Source of the DNA: Salvator merianae
Taxonomy: Eukaryota; Chordata; Lepidosauria; Squamata; Teiidae
Direction: 5' to 3'
DNA length: 64,000 bases
NCBI GenBank assembly: GCA_003586115.2
Contig: QVOM02000103.1
Span: 6,065,409 to 6,129,408, forward strand
Part shown: positions 24,540 to 35,524 of the stretch, piece by piece
How positions within the stretch are numbered: position 1 is the stretch's first letter
How the letters are laid out: every line of letters starts with the position of its first letter
Notes under the pieces: generated by a model
Told to the model about the DNA's origin: nothing
The model's input: only the letters and a program-made list of their open reading frames with translations
Database searches by the model: none
Position numbers and translations under genes: made by a program

Positions 24540-24949
24540 TAGGGATGTGCAAATTTCCATTTGTATTCGAAAATTCATACGAAATTTCATTTTCACAAAT
24601 TTTCACAAAAATCTCACAAATGAAATTTTCACAAATTTTCACATTGAAATAAAAATGACTTTTTTGCATTTACAGTTCTTGATCGAAAACAAAAAAGCCT
24701 ATTTTTTGTGTGTGAAAATGAAATTTGTTGAATTTTTGCATTTTTTGCTATTTTCGCTATGTTTAAACCAGGAAAATGACATTTTCAATGGCATTTTCAA
24801 TGGGAAAACATTGTGAAAAATGTGAAAATGAATGCGAAAATTGCATTTTTCAACAATGAAATTCACTGATGAAGCAAAAATACAGATTTTCATACAAAAC
24901 TGAATTGAATTTTTGTGTGTGTGTGTTTGTGTGTGTGTGCACATCCTTA
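24540..24949. mobile_element. K-family hAT-type MITE (410 bp), complete
   Basis: The ends form inverted repeats TAGGGATGTGCA and TGCACATCCTTA (one mismatch). Exact 8-bp direct repeats ATTGGGAG flank them at 24532-24539 and 24950-24957, the duplication length expected of hAT transposons. The interior is very AT-rich and full of ATTTTCAC/GTGAAAAT-type words that make it self-complementary. A GT run (24915-24939) sits just inside the right end. There is no transposase. A second copy, interrupted by L1, lies at 61400-62896. Confidence 0.88.
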
Positions 24950-24959
24950 ATTGGGAGTA

Positions 24960-25840
24960 ACAGACATACGTGGCTGAGTTGCTGCCCTGGCTCCCCGATC
25001 TTGATCCACACATGCTTTTCCTTCTATGAAAAAAAAGGGGGGAATGATTTGAGAGGCTGAGGGGAAGCCAGTTAAAAGGAAACAGGATTCCCCATATGTC
25101 TGAACCATAACATAAAAGCTAGGCTAAAGTTGCATCCTGTTACAAAAGGAACAGTTAGCTGCATTATAATAGAGCTATCCTGCTGCTGAGTGGAATGGGA
25201 GTAATAAACGATCTCTAGTCCAATCAAAACTTTCAGCCACATGACTGAGGTCCAACTCCTGGGAAAGATGAAGTGGATTCCACGATGCAGAACATAATTA
25301 AATTTGTCAAGAGAAGGTCATAGAAAATTGAGGGTGCTTAATCAATCTCCAAGGTGCTGCTTGATGAAACTTATTGAAAAACCAGCACTTAATCAATAGC
25401 CAAATTGGATGTGTTTGTTTCCATTAGACATGGCAAGGCTCTGAAGATCAGTAAGGTTTATTCATAGCTTTATACAGTTCCCAACATTTCATTGCTGGCA
25501 GGATGACCAGATAAGAAAGACCACAGGGACCTTGTACCTTTAACAATTTTTCAGGAGAGGAAATGTGATCAGTGGTGCCTGTAGGAGGCAGGAAGCAATT
25601 GTGGGGTATAAAGAGGATCCCACGATTTCCTCTCACCATCCTGCTAGATATGAGAGGCAATTGCAAGCTCTTACCTCCATCTGCCACTTCCTTTTATGGT
25701 TGTTCTTCTTGTGAATAGCCAGATGCCAGCCAAGTGTCTGCCCACTACCCCCTTTTTTCACACATGTGGCTGACATCTGGATATTTGAAAATCATGAAAG
25801 GAGCTAGCAGGAGGAGGTGGGTGATCACTGTTAAGGGAAA
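24960..25840. other. Non-coding stretch, nothing recognised
   Basis: No gene, RNA or element recognised. Confidence 0.4.
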
Positions 25841-25844
25841 CCTG

Positions 25845-25965
25845 GCATCATTGCTGAATTTCCTGTAATAGTGATATCACCTCCATATCCCAGGATTATA
25901 CTGGGAATGCCACAATTATATGTAGCATCCCCAATATAATCCCAGGTGAAGTGCAGATTTTAGCC
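25845..25965. mobile_element. Short J-type MITE remnant
   Basis: ATCCCAGGATTATACTGGGA and AATATAATCCCAGG form an inverted pattern also found at about 545-635. It ends near GTGAAGTGCAGATTTTAGCC, an eroded form of the shared AAGTGCAGAAAGGGCC terminus. Confidence 0.45.
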
Positions 25966-25969
25966 CACA

Positions 25970-26555
25970 TCTGGAGGCACCCCAGATATCATTTCCATTA
26001 CAACATATGCCTGTTAAATTTGCTGCTTATTAAGATCACAAGAGCACTCTCCTTGGACTGTATTTCTCTGCCCATCCCATGCTATGTAGAAATGTTTCTT
26101 CTATTTTTTTACAGCAGCACTGCCATCACCATACAAAGCATGGCTAAAGAGGTCTGCAGTTCTGAGGCATATGGAGAGTTGCAGATGAACAATATCTTTT
26201 CAGTGACAAAAGGAACACATGTTTTCATCGTAGGCTGGTGGTTTACAAATTGTACCCAAACAGGAAGTGCACAGCTGACCAGCAGGACTATAAGGCGTGT
26301 GCTGCTAGATGGGACCAGTATCTCATCTAGACCAGCAGCCTGTTCTCACACTGATTAACTTATGTTGCATTTTCTTATGCTGGCTTATATTCTTGTGTAT
26401 GCCCAAGACTGTGTGAGTAGTGATGTACTATAAGAGTGCCAGAGAGGGCTAGACAACTAGTAATTTTTTGAGGAAACTTGTGAAATTATGCTCAGTTTGA
26501 TAACTAATACTTGGGCACTGAAAAAACTGAGATATTCTAACCTTCCCAACTCTTA
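25970..26555. other. Non-coding stretch, nothing recognised
   Basis: A 136-codon open frame at 25951-26358 overlaps the MITE edge and has no recognisable domain. Confidence 0.4.
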
Positions 26556-26559
26556 GGCT

Positions 26560-27105
26560 CCTTCTGCAAGGGATTTTATTCCATGTTAGGAAACAACTCA
26601 AGGGCCTTCCTTCCACATGCTAATGTGGGATAAAGGAGGCCTCTTTCCCTCTTAGCATACTTTGTCTGCATAAGATGGAGTGTAGAGTGGGCTAGGATGC
26701 CCAAAATGTGCCCTAGCCCAATCTAACAGTAGATCTCAATAATTATGTCTTCTGCTGGACCAGGGCCCTCTATTTTGGACTATGTAGGCATGTGGATGGC
26801 ATTGCCTGTGAAGGATGGAATATGATGGGAAACCTGTTTCATTGGCACACGAGGAAGCACCACTGGAAGTGGTACCAGAAGTTGGTGTGCAATGAAACAA
26901 GCCTCCTGGAAACTTTGTTCCCAGCCTTCAGAGGCTCCATGCTGGCTCTGACAGCTAGTGCAGCCTTCGGAGTCGGCAGCTAGGGTTGGGCTGGGCTGGG
27001 CTGGGCCATCCCAATGTGTTTAGCCCTATCCTGTGCCAGCAAGCAATCTGTCCCAGCTTGGGAGGGGTTGCATATCCTAGTCCAGTCCAGTCCAGTCCAA
27101 GTATG
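26560..27105. mobile_element. E-type DNA-transposon copy
   Basis: It starts with GGCTCCTTCTGCAAGGGATT and carries E-family blocks: GATCTCAATAATTATGTC, CACCACTGGAAGTGGTACC, TTTGTTCCCAGCCTTCAGAG. It ends in short pentamer tandems (GGGCT, about 26984-27005, and TCCAG near 27082). Non-coding. Confidence 0.5.
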
Positions 27106-27225
27106 AAAAGGGGGTTAGTTTTGCCCATTTTTATAATTCTGTGGACAGAAGAAGCAAAAATAGATTATTCCTGGATCAAATGAAACCACAGGCTGCTGCC
27201 TTGAGGCAGAAACTAAACAGAAACT

Positions 27226-27350
27226 TAGGCTGCATTTACTTATTCGACTGTTTATGGATTATCTTGAATATAGCACACCCCGCAATGTTTTAATCTAGAA
27301 TATCCAAAAATAGTGGAATAAGTAAGCAAAGTCAGAATGCAGCCTTAAGT
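27226..27350. mobile_element. Harbinger-like MITE (about 120 bp)
   Basis: Ends GGCTGCATTTACTTATTC and GAATAAGTAAGC...GAATGCAGCC are inverted repeats, and TTA lies on both sides (a 3-bp TWA duplication is the PIF/Harbinger habit). Closely related to the copy at 32380-32522, which shares CACTTACTTATT and GGAATAAGTAAGC. Confidence 0.6.
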
Positions 27351-27546
27351 TTCATCCACACAGAGGTTTAAAAAGAGGCTTAAAGTGGCTTTACACACCC
27401 ACAATGCCTCTAATTCACATTAATTCCAGAAAATACACTTCCAAAGTACATTATCCGGCATTTAATGTGGATCAGAGCTAGGGCCCATATACTGCCACTT
27501 CTAAGCCACTTTTGAACTGCTTTTTTTAACATGTGTGGATGCAGCC
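27350..27546. mobile_element. B-family MITE
   Basis: Left TCATCCACACAGAGGTTTAA and right TTTAACATGTGTGGATGCAG ends are imperfect inverted repeats. The interior CACTTCCAAAGTACATTATC and TTTAATGTGGATCAGAGC match the other B copies. It directly abuts the preceding MITE. Confidence 0.7.
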
Positions 27547-27549
27547 TCA

Positions 27550-28465
27550 CATAATTTTGGGCATATGATACAAGTAAATGAAGAGCTAAGACAAAAAAAT
27601 AAAGAAAGAAAACATTTGCTTAGCAAGGTTGTAGAAACTGGACCAAAAAAGAAGACAACGGATAAGATAGATGAGGTAAAAAGGCTACTAGAATGTCCTT
27701 GAAAGAGCTACAAGATATTGCTAAGGACAGATCAAAATGTTGAACTCATAGAGTCATCAGTCATCAGAAATAAGCTGATGGTACCTCTTATCAGTAACAT
27801 ATTTTACCTGATCTTGCTCTGCGGCTGAAGATTTGACATTCAGAACCAGGAAACAGACAGAATGTCCAAGTTCCCAGAGGTTTGGTGCTGGGCTTAGTAT
27901 GGACACAGATATTTCAAATGAACTCTGAAGTTTCTGCATTCTGTAGACCCTCGTTTAATAGCAAGGCAGCATATAAACCAAATATGTTGCTCTCACCCAT
28001 AAGCAGCTTATGAATTTTCTTTGGAATTAACAATTACTGTTATTATAGCATAAGAACGTGTGTTGAGCTAGAGAAAGGAAAGTTTTTAAACCACTTTCAT
28101 ATTCACAGTTTTTTTAAAAGATTTCATTCTATTTTGGGGTTTGCCCTTTTAACTCAGGTGTTATGTTTTCTATGAATGCATTTGTACAACGCTTGCCCAA
28201 TCACAATGTACAAACTTTGCATGTTGAATGTCATGCATGCCTATATACACAATATACATCCCACATTGCAGAAATGCATTCATCTGCATTTATTGGTATC
28301 TGTTAAAAAAAAAGACTGTATGAAAATGTCATACAAAAGAAAGTCACTGCAAATGGAAGTTTATTATATGTTGAATTTTGATAAGTATGCATCTCCATAA
28401 TTAACTCGAGACTGCCCAGGGACTGAATTTCTCTTCCATCCCTAGGTAGACCTCCTGTTGGATCA
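27550..28465. other. Non-coding AT-rich stretch
   Basis: No gene or repeat recognised. Confidence 0.4.
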
Positions 28466-28469
28466 AACT

Positions 28470-28880
28470 AAGGTCCTTTCTGCAAGGGCCAGTATCCAGA
28501 TCCATAGAAGAGTCTACTGTAGGCCTGGAATGCTCTGGACAGAACACAAGGTGGGATAGCATGCTGAAAATGGCACCCTACCTGGCTGTACCAGTAGACC
28601 TTGATATCAAGGTCTGTTGGTGTACTAGTGGGTTCATGAAGGACCTATTTTGACAGCACTTCAGGAAAAACCACCAGAAGTAGCACACTGCTGAAATGGG
28701 CACTTCTGTAAACTTTGAAGGCTGGAAACTGAGAGCTGGCCTAGGCTTTGGAGCTGGGAACTGGGCCTGGACTGGGCCTTTCCTAGTGTGAACAGACCTG
28801 TCCTGCTACAGCACCAACCTGTCCTAGCCTGTCTCAGGATAGGAATGGTATGTGTGATGGCCAGGATGCCATAGTCTAAT
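28470..28880 (-). mobile_element. E-type DNA-transposon copy
   Basis: The end GGTCCTTTCTGCAAGGGCC, the AGACCTTGATATCAAGGTCT palindrome and CACTGCTGAAATGGGCAC are shared with other C/E copies. Eroded right end; no frame. Confidence 0.5.
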
Positions 28881-28884
28881 AGAC

Positions 28885-29355
28885 TACAGGATGGAGGTAT
28901 CACAAAACTTCACTTTTCTTCCTGTGGATGAATTTCAGAGGAATTGAAAGAGATGCTCATTGCTACTTCAAACCAGGAGGAGGAAGAGGAACAGAAAAGC
29001 AAAAGTAAATGTTCCGTTTACTAGGCAGAATACATTGCTTATATATGTAATTAGTATTTTCCACTACCACTATTTGGCTAATTCTTTTTTAAAAAATCCA
29101 ACTGTTACTGAAGAATTCCCTTGATTTTTCATATCCAAAACAATGGAGGGAGGAGGGAGGGAAGAAGTAAGTAAGTGCCATTAGATAGAAGCATTGGAAC
29201 CAAATATTTAAATCTAATTGTGGGCTTGCATTAGAAGCATTTCACATTTGTTTGTTTTACTGATAGCTTAACTTTCTATGAGAACATTGCCAAAGGTACT
29301 CAGCAAAAAGAGAATAAAAAGCCCTGCCTGTAACTGTTATGGTGCCCAATATTGG
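28885..29355. other. Non-coding stretch, nothing recognised
   Basis: No gene or repeat recognised. Confidence 0.4.
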
Positions 29356-29357
29356 TC

Positions 29358-29808
29358 TTTTCACACTGAAACAGCAAAGCTGCCTAATTCCAAACATGGG
29401 AAGGCATGGGTGGTCTCATTGCCACCTGCACAATGGTGCTAGGCCAGACCAGCCCATGCCATGGCCTTGAAGTTCGCTTAAACTTTCCTAGCCTCAGATC
29501 CATTTTGCGTTTTGGGGTCACGCTTTGGGGTGCTGCCAAAATGTGTCCTCAGGTAGTTCTGAACATGGGAAGCATGCCTTTCACATGACTCCTGTATTCT
29601 GGATCAGAGCCAGAGCTCCGTAAATGGATTTACCAGCAGAACCAAACAAGGCCTCCCTGTTTGGTATCATGCTCCATCTAATGCAGGCAGAGTGGACCAG
29701 CAGGGGCAGTGACTTCATAGATGTGCATTAGCATGCAGCTCTATGAGGTCTAGATGTTAATTACACTGGGCCTTAATGTGAATTTAGAGTCCATGCAGAA
29801 AGGGGCCT
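29358..29808. mobile_element. C/E-type DNA-transposon copy
   Basis: Left GGTCTTTTCACAC and right CATGCAGAAAGGGGCC ends bound C-like blocks: CCTAGCCTCAG, a GGGTGCTGCCAAAATG hairpin arm, and ATCATGCTCCATCTAATGCA. Non-coding. Confidence 0.55.
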
Positions 29809-29997
29809 AGATGATTTCCAAATTGGGCATTGCAGTTGGGGCCACCAAGTCACATGATTTCATCATCCACCTCTCAAAAGGTCTAGGTGGTTTGATTCAT
29901 GTCTTGGAACTCTCTCATATATTTGCCATAAAAGTTCCATATATTTTCTTAATAAGATATTATTATTTAAGAAAAGGTATGGACATTTTATTATAAT

Positions 29998-30518
29998 GGA
30001 CATTTATGCACATCCCTTGCCTGATCCAAACCAGGGGTTTGGACCAGCCTGCTGGTTTGGACCGTGACAAGGCATGATCTGGAATAGCACTGTATGCATG
30101 GCAGTGCTGCTCCAGACCAGCCTCTGCACTGGCCCCAAAGCTTGCATGAGCTTCAGGGCTAGGCATCAAGGGCACCAAGAGACTAGAAATAAAAGTAGTT
30201 AGCCTCAGAGACCCCCAGGAAACCATTTTGATAGCACGCTTTGGACCCCCAGTGGTCCCCAGTAGTCTGGGAAAGGAAGACATGCCTCCCATATGCCTCC
30301 ATGTTCCGGACTAGGCTGAGCTGGTAGGTCAGTAGTCTGAGATGTCAAGGACTATTGGTAATCCAGATAAGCACCCCCCAGATCTGAATTATGCTCTATC
30401 TTGAGTGTACGGCGTGTATCAGTGATGGGCAGGACCTCCCGTATCCTGCATTAACATGTATAAGGGAGGCCCTTAGTGATCTTGCTGGTAAAGAATGCCA
30501 ACAAGTGCAAAAAGGTAC
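29998..30518. mobile_element. C-family DNA-transposon copy
   Basis: Matches 18512-19043 block by block: GTTTGGACC..., GCTCCAGACCAGCCTCTGCA, TTAGCCTCAGAGACCCC, and ATTATGCTCTATCTT near the end. The right end CAAGTGCAAAAAGG is preserved and the left end is degraded. Confidence 0.65.
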
Positions 30519-30519
30519 A

Positions 30520-30860
30520 ATATGTGTGAGACCTAAGAACATATTTGAAGATGTACAAACAGAATCTGAGGTGTATTCTCTAGACTTCTCAACCTTTTAC
30601 CCTTTAAAAGAATAAGAGGTATGAGAAGGGTGTTAGGTTTCTAATCTACATGCCCAAATTGGAAACCCTACCTTCTGAATCTGTTAGGCAAAACCAACAA
30701 ATAATTTTGAAAGGTAGTATTTAGTTATCACACGTATGGCCCAGCTTATCAGGTAATTGATGGTTTTCCAAAACTTTTATTATTTCAGCATATATAAAAT
30801 GCTTGTGGTTTTATCTGTAAGGAAGAGAATCAATGACTTTGTAAGGATATTTAGTGCAGT
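30520..30860. other. Non-coding stretch, nothing recognised
   Basis: No gene or repeat recognised. Confidence 0.4.
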
Positions 30861-30864
30861 GTTA

Positions 30865-31249
30865 GAACCTGTTCACACTTTTCACTAGTGAGCTCACTAG
30901 TGAAAGCGCACTACAGGCTTTCATGATCCACAGCTGTACTGGAAGAAGCTGGACTGCTCCTGGTATGCAGTATTTACACCTACTTCTGGATGCAAATGCT
31001 GCACTGTGCTGTGCAACATAGCTACAGCTGCACAGTCACATTGCATCCCCAGTTGCCATGGCAGCGACCGGATGTTAACCCAGACACTGTCATAGCACAG
31101 GCAGTCAGTATTTGCACTGTGAGTGCTGGAAGCCTGTTGCTGGGATGTTCCAGCCCTCACAGTGTGAATGGCTGCCACACTGTGAGGTCTGTTCTGTCTT
31201 GGAATGTTCAATTCCGAACATACCAAGATGGTAAGTGTGAAAAGGCCCC
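30865..31249. mobile_element. D-family DNA transposon copy (385 bp)
   Basis: The ends GAACCTGTTCACACTTTTC and GTAAGTGTGAAAAGGCCCC are imperfect inverted repeats. The interior contains GAAGCTGGACTGCTCCTGG and an RFX-like GTTGCCATGGCAGC (31052-31065). No transposase. Confidence 0.75.
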
Positions 31250-31463
31250 TAGTCTCTCCTTCCCCATACAACTTGCTTCTCAGGAAAACCCTTAAGGAAT
31301 TGTGTGTGTTCCTTAGCCCCAAAAAAGGCTATTTAAGTTATCTGTGAACTTGGGCTTGTTACTTGAAAATTCTTATTGGCCAACTGTATTAGGGCTGAAT
31401 GACTGATCTTGAGCTACAGTTGAAAAACAGAGTGACATTTCAGCCATCAAATGTTGTTCCCTC

Positions 31464-31506
<43 letters not shown>

Positions 31507-32375
31507 ATTTTATTTAGAATCCTACTGCAACAATTTTTTAAAAATGTGCTGCTTCATGGACACATGCATACATCAATTCATTTCAATGATATTTTGTTTA
31601 TTCTAGCTGCAACCTCAAATGGAATAAATCAGGGCTGTACATTAAGAATAAAATTAGTTGAAGGCTGCTTCTCACTCACAGTACTGTTCTTCTTTGAAGC
31701 TTTGGAGATTCTTTTATAGGAATGAAATGCTAAACGTACAGCACATTCCTATGCATGTCAACTCAGCAGTGAATCTCCATGAATTCAATGGGCCTTACGC
31801 CCAAGTAACTGTGTTAAGTAGCTGCATCTGGAAAATACATTATGTTTGCTGGAATTAAGATGCTTGAGAACACTGGGCTTTGTCCTCTTTGGATTTCATC
31901 CAGATTTCTCTGGCGAGTAAATCCTGGCACATGTCCCCAGGAGTGGGATGCTGGCCAGAGGAAAGTGTTGCAGATCTTTTGAAGCCTCTGTCTGTTGAAC
32001 AGAGGTCTCAAATGACATTAACAGTCTCAGTGCGATAGGGGGAGAGGGAGAAAGAGAGAGACTATATACAAAGGATAAGCCAACTCACCACTGCTATCAT
32101 CAGATCTTTTTCATACCAGCAGCTGCTATGATCCTACACTATGCCTAGACTGCTCCGGAGCACAGCAACTGTTCTAAGAAATGGACAATCTGCAGAGTGG
32201 AAAAATCCACTTAACAAAGTTCATGCAACCCTCATTTGCTTCTGTCACCATTCTCCAGAGGAATGGCAGCTGCAACAATTACTTATCTGGTTCTCTCCCT
32301 CAGGCCATTTCCTACATCTCCCAAAATAGGGTTGGACATAAACATTGAAGCCAGGGAACCTTTGTTCCCCAGCTT
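31250..32375. other. Non-coding stretch with CT microsatellite
   Basis: (CT)n at 31466-31502 with a few flanking Cs. Otherwise no gene or element recognised. Confidence 0.45.
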
Positions 32376-32379
32376 TGAC

Positions 32380-32522
32380 ATTAGCCGCATCCAGACATCA
32401 CTTACTTATTTTGCTGTATTTGGGTATTCTGGAATAAAGCATGGATATTCTGGATTATCCATACTTTATTCTGGAATATGCAAATATAATGGAATAAGTA
32501 AGCAATGTCTGGAAGCAGTCTA
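32380..32522. mobile_element. Palindromic Harbinger/Tc-like MITE (143 bp)
   Basis: The arms TAGCCGCATCCAGACATCAC and its approximate complement at the right (AATGTCTGGAAGCAGTCTA) enclose a self-complementary TATTCTGGAATAAAG...CTTTATTCTGGAATA core. Related to 27226-27350 by the CTTACTTATT block. Confidence 0.7.
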
Positions 32523-32529
32523 GGTCTGG

Positions 32530-33230
32530 GAGAAGGCATGACTGCAATTGCCATGCCTCACTCCTTCTTGGCTAGAGCAGACACTCTAACCCAGAAGAAA
32601 ATCCTTTCCAACCTATTGTGGAAGCAACCTAGGAAACATCAGCTGATGCAGATCACAGCAATCACACTGTTTATCCACTCAGATAGATCCACTGGTTAGT
32701 GGTCTGTTTTCAAATATCATTCTTAGGCCAGAGAGCTTTGATTGTCATGCTGTCAACTGCAGTGGCAACATGCCATCCCAGGAGTGAAAATATTGAAGCC
32801 AGGGAATGAACTTTCCCCAGGCTCAGTGTTTCCACCCAGGGCTTTATATACGAACAAATGGTTATGGAAGTTAGCCATTTTCCTATGTTGATGTGACCAG
32901 CCAGGTGAGTCCACACAGTAGAGTGGAGGAGAGAGAGCAATAGGAAGCCCTGTGACAGCTTCTTCTATCACTCTGTCATTATAGTGCTCCCCTGATTGCT
33001 TATGGTGGAGTGGGTATGCTGAGAGCACAGGAATGTGTGTGTCCTTTACCTTAAGAGGCGTCCTACAGTGCAACAAGGGTGCACAGATGTGCTCCCCCTG
33101 TACCACCAGGTCAGTCTCATGGCCCCATAATGGTCTCATGTATATTCTGCCTTATTTCTGTTTTTTAAATGTTAAAACCTTATAAACATTTGTATTAAAT
33201 TAAGATTTATCTATTGTTGTGGGACAACCT
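32530..33230. other. Non-coding stretch
   Basis: Part of 32740-32840 (TGAAGCCAGGGAATG...) resembles 32340-32370, hinting at another old transposon. No gene recognised. Confidence 0.35.
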
Positions 33231-33234
33231 CTTT

Positions 33235-33820
33235 TATGTGTACCAGAATTCTGGAATCTGGACCAGATTATGCCAGAGACCATTTAGCAATGGACCTTGC
33301 ATTCAGGTCAGAATCCCATTTCAGGTAATAGAAAAGGTGGAGTTGGAACCCACACAGTCTTCATGGTACACCCCTCCTCCTTAGGTCCACTGATTGAAAG
33401 TCTTTGATATTGCCTGATTTTCTTGTTCAAAGACTCCTTTGTTAAAAGTTGATTTGGACTGCAATTTAATCCTGTCAACTTGTTGCAGGAAGGTGATACT
33501 CAAATTGTTAAGGGTTCACACCTTCGATGAGAACAGCTGCAGAACTGGCATGTTAATATTGGTGTCCAACTTGAATAACTGATTAAATTAATGTGTACAT
33601 GACTTGGAAAGCCTGGATGATGCCCAGTTTCCTAATTTAGCCTTTCCCACACCTCGTCAGCCTGTTTTTCTATCTAGTCCCAGGGTATGTTGTTGGGTAT
33701 AAGTACCCTTGTTCACTCAGGGTCACTCACTGGCTTTCCCTGGGTCCATGCCGTCCTTGGCTGCTGCAAAGTCCTTCTTGCAACAAGACCCAAAATTCAT
33801 CCTGAACATTGTATGCTGTG
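33235..33820 (+). mobile_element. Putative LTR-type retroelement remnant
   Basis: 33260-33590 matches 44895-45215 in order: CAATGGACCTTGCATTCAGG, the GGAAGGTGATACTCAAATTG...AAGGGTTCACACCTT block, and GAACAGCTGCAGAACTGGCAT. Downstream in this copy a TATA-like GTATAAGTACCC (about 33698) is followed by a CTTGTTCACTCAGGGTCACT segment, as in an LTR promoter and early transcribed region. I see no primer-binding site, gag or pol, so LTR is a hypothesis and other repeat classes remain possible. Confidence 0.3.
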
Positions 33821-33824
33821 TACT

Positions 33825-34120
33825 TAGGTTCTGGAGAACTATGGGCTGATCTCCTTGCAGAAATTGCTCTGGAGACAAGGCTGGAATTCACTCGCCTCTT
33901 CTACAAGCCTGTAAAGGGATTGAGACAGTTTGATCTACCTGTTATGGTTGTCATCAGAGGCAAGGACTAACTGTGGGTCAGCATATAATTGGACTTACTT
34001 GATGCCTTGCAAGACTGAATCATCACAAGCAAGCAAGATTCATTGATGCACTGATTTCCAGGACCCAAATGCCTCACTTCTATGGTACTAAGAAGCGAGA
34101 AGTTATCCAGATCTTGCTAG

Positions 34121-34171
<51 letters not shown>

Positions 34172-35095
34172 AAGGGAGGGAGGGAGAGAGAGTTAACTCT
34201 ATTTAACTCGTTTAACTCTATGTGCCCTTTCCTTATTTCCCTTCTCTCTCTCTTACTTTTAGAATTATATTTTTGTTAAAGCTTTTGTTAAAGGGAGATT
34301 GTGGATTGGCATAGTCACTCCAATTCCTTTTTGGTGTGTCTGCAGTAATTGATGATATACAAACCAGGGGAATCATGGGGGAAGAGTTCTTTGGATTGAT
34401 AGGCTACAGTCCCTGCCACCTTCTCTCTCTAGTTGCCAAAGTGCTTATCTATTTCTACCAGCTCTAACATAGCAACACATTTTTGATTGGTTATGAAAAA
34501 AAAAAAACATGCAATGCACCTTGCCAAGCTCTCTATTTCATTTCTTCACTTAATTGAGCACTCTACCACTTTGGCCTTCAGCCTGGGAGGCAGCAGAAAC
34601 TTTACCTTTATTTCTGGCTGGAGTTAAAGCTAACTCTGTACTTCATGCTACAGATAAAACTTTGTGTCTCTTCTACAGTCACAGTTGCACTTGTTTTTGT
34701 TTCATGCTAAGTGCCTTGTCCTAAGTTACAAGTTACCCTTTGACTAATTCTCTCAACACTGAAAGTGTTTTCCTGCTATTAATTACATGTTGCTATTTAA
34801 CGAATCTGTTCACAATTAAGTGTTTTATTGTTGCTGCTTGCTCTTTAAAGTTGCCATTTTCTTTTCCTCTTCTGTTGTTTATTTTTGCCACTTGCCTTGT
34901 AATAAAGTTATTTCTTGTGTGCCTTTTAAAATGTCAGTAAAGAAACTTTGTGTTAAGATCAGCCAAGTGTTTTCACTTTCCCTTGGGATCAGCTCCAATC
35001 TGTTATCAGTTGAACCAGATCAATAGTTCTAAAAATCCTGCATGTATGTGAGAATGCTGCTAAATACACATATGTAGAGAGGTTCCCATAGCACT
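33825..35095. other. Non-coding stretch with GT/GA microsatellite
   Basis: A compound GT then GA/GGGA run occupies 34125-34192. No gene recognised. Confidence 0.45.
34125..34192. repeat. Compound (GT)n(GA)n microsatellite
   Basis: A pure GT run to 34158, then AG and GGGA units. Confidence 0.95.
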
Positions 35096-35099
35096 GTTG

Positions 35100-35520
35100 T
35101 AGTTAGGTACTATAAAGTCAAGTTATTACCAAATCCAATTCAAGGTGTTAACTTTGACCTATAAGGCCCTAAATGGTTTGAGCCTCAAATATCTAAAGGA
35201 ATGCCTTGTCCCATATTGACATGACTGTGCCTTAAGATCTGCAGTGAAGCCCTCCTAGTTGTACTACAACTTTCAGTAGCTAAAGGAGTAGGTACTTGGA
35301 ATAGGGTCTTCTGAGTGGTAGCCCCCAGACTATGGAATGGCTTACCTCCTGATGTGTGCCAGGCACTTTCACTATGTATGTTTAAATGACTGGTGAAGCT
35401 GCACCTATTTACTCTGGCTTTTGGCTGAGGAGGCAGCTTCCCCTTCCCACTTTAAGATATTGTTAATGTTTTTGATGGGCTCTTTTTAATTTGTTGTTAC
35501 TGTTGTAATGTAAATAGTAT
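35100..35520 (+). mobile_element. L2-like LINE ORF2 3' fragment
   Basis: One forward reading gives YKALNGLSLKYLKECL (about 35160-35207), a later frame gives VVAPRLWNGLPP (35318-35352), and then FK.LVKLHLF. These are the conserved closing motifs of L2/CR1-type ORF2 in the proper order. Frameshifts and stops show it is dead. The tail GTTGTTACTGTTGTAATG continues the family's 3' UTR. Confidence 0.65.
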
Positions 35521-35524
35521 GCAA

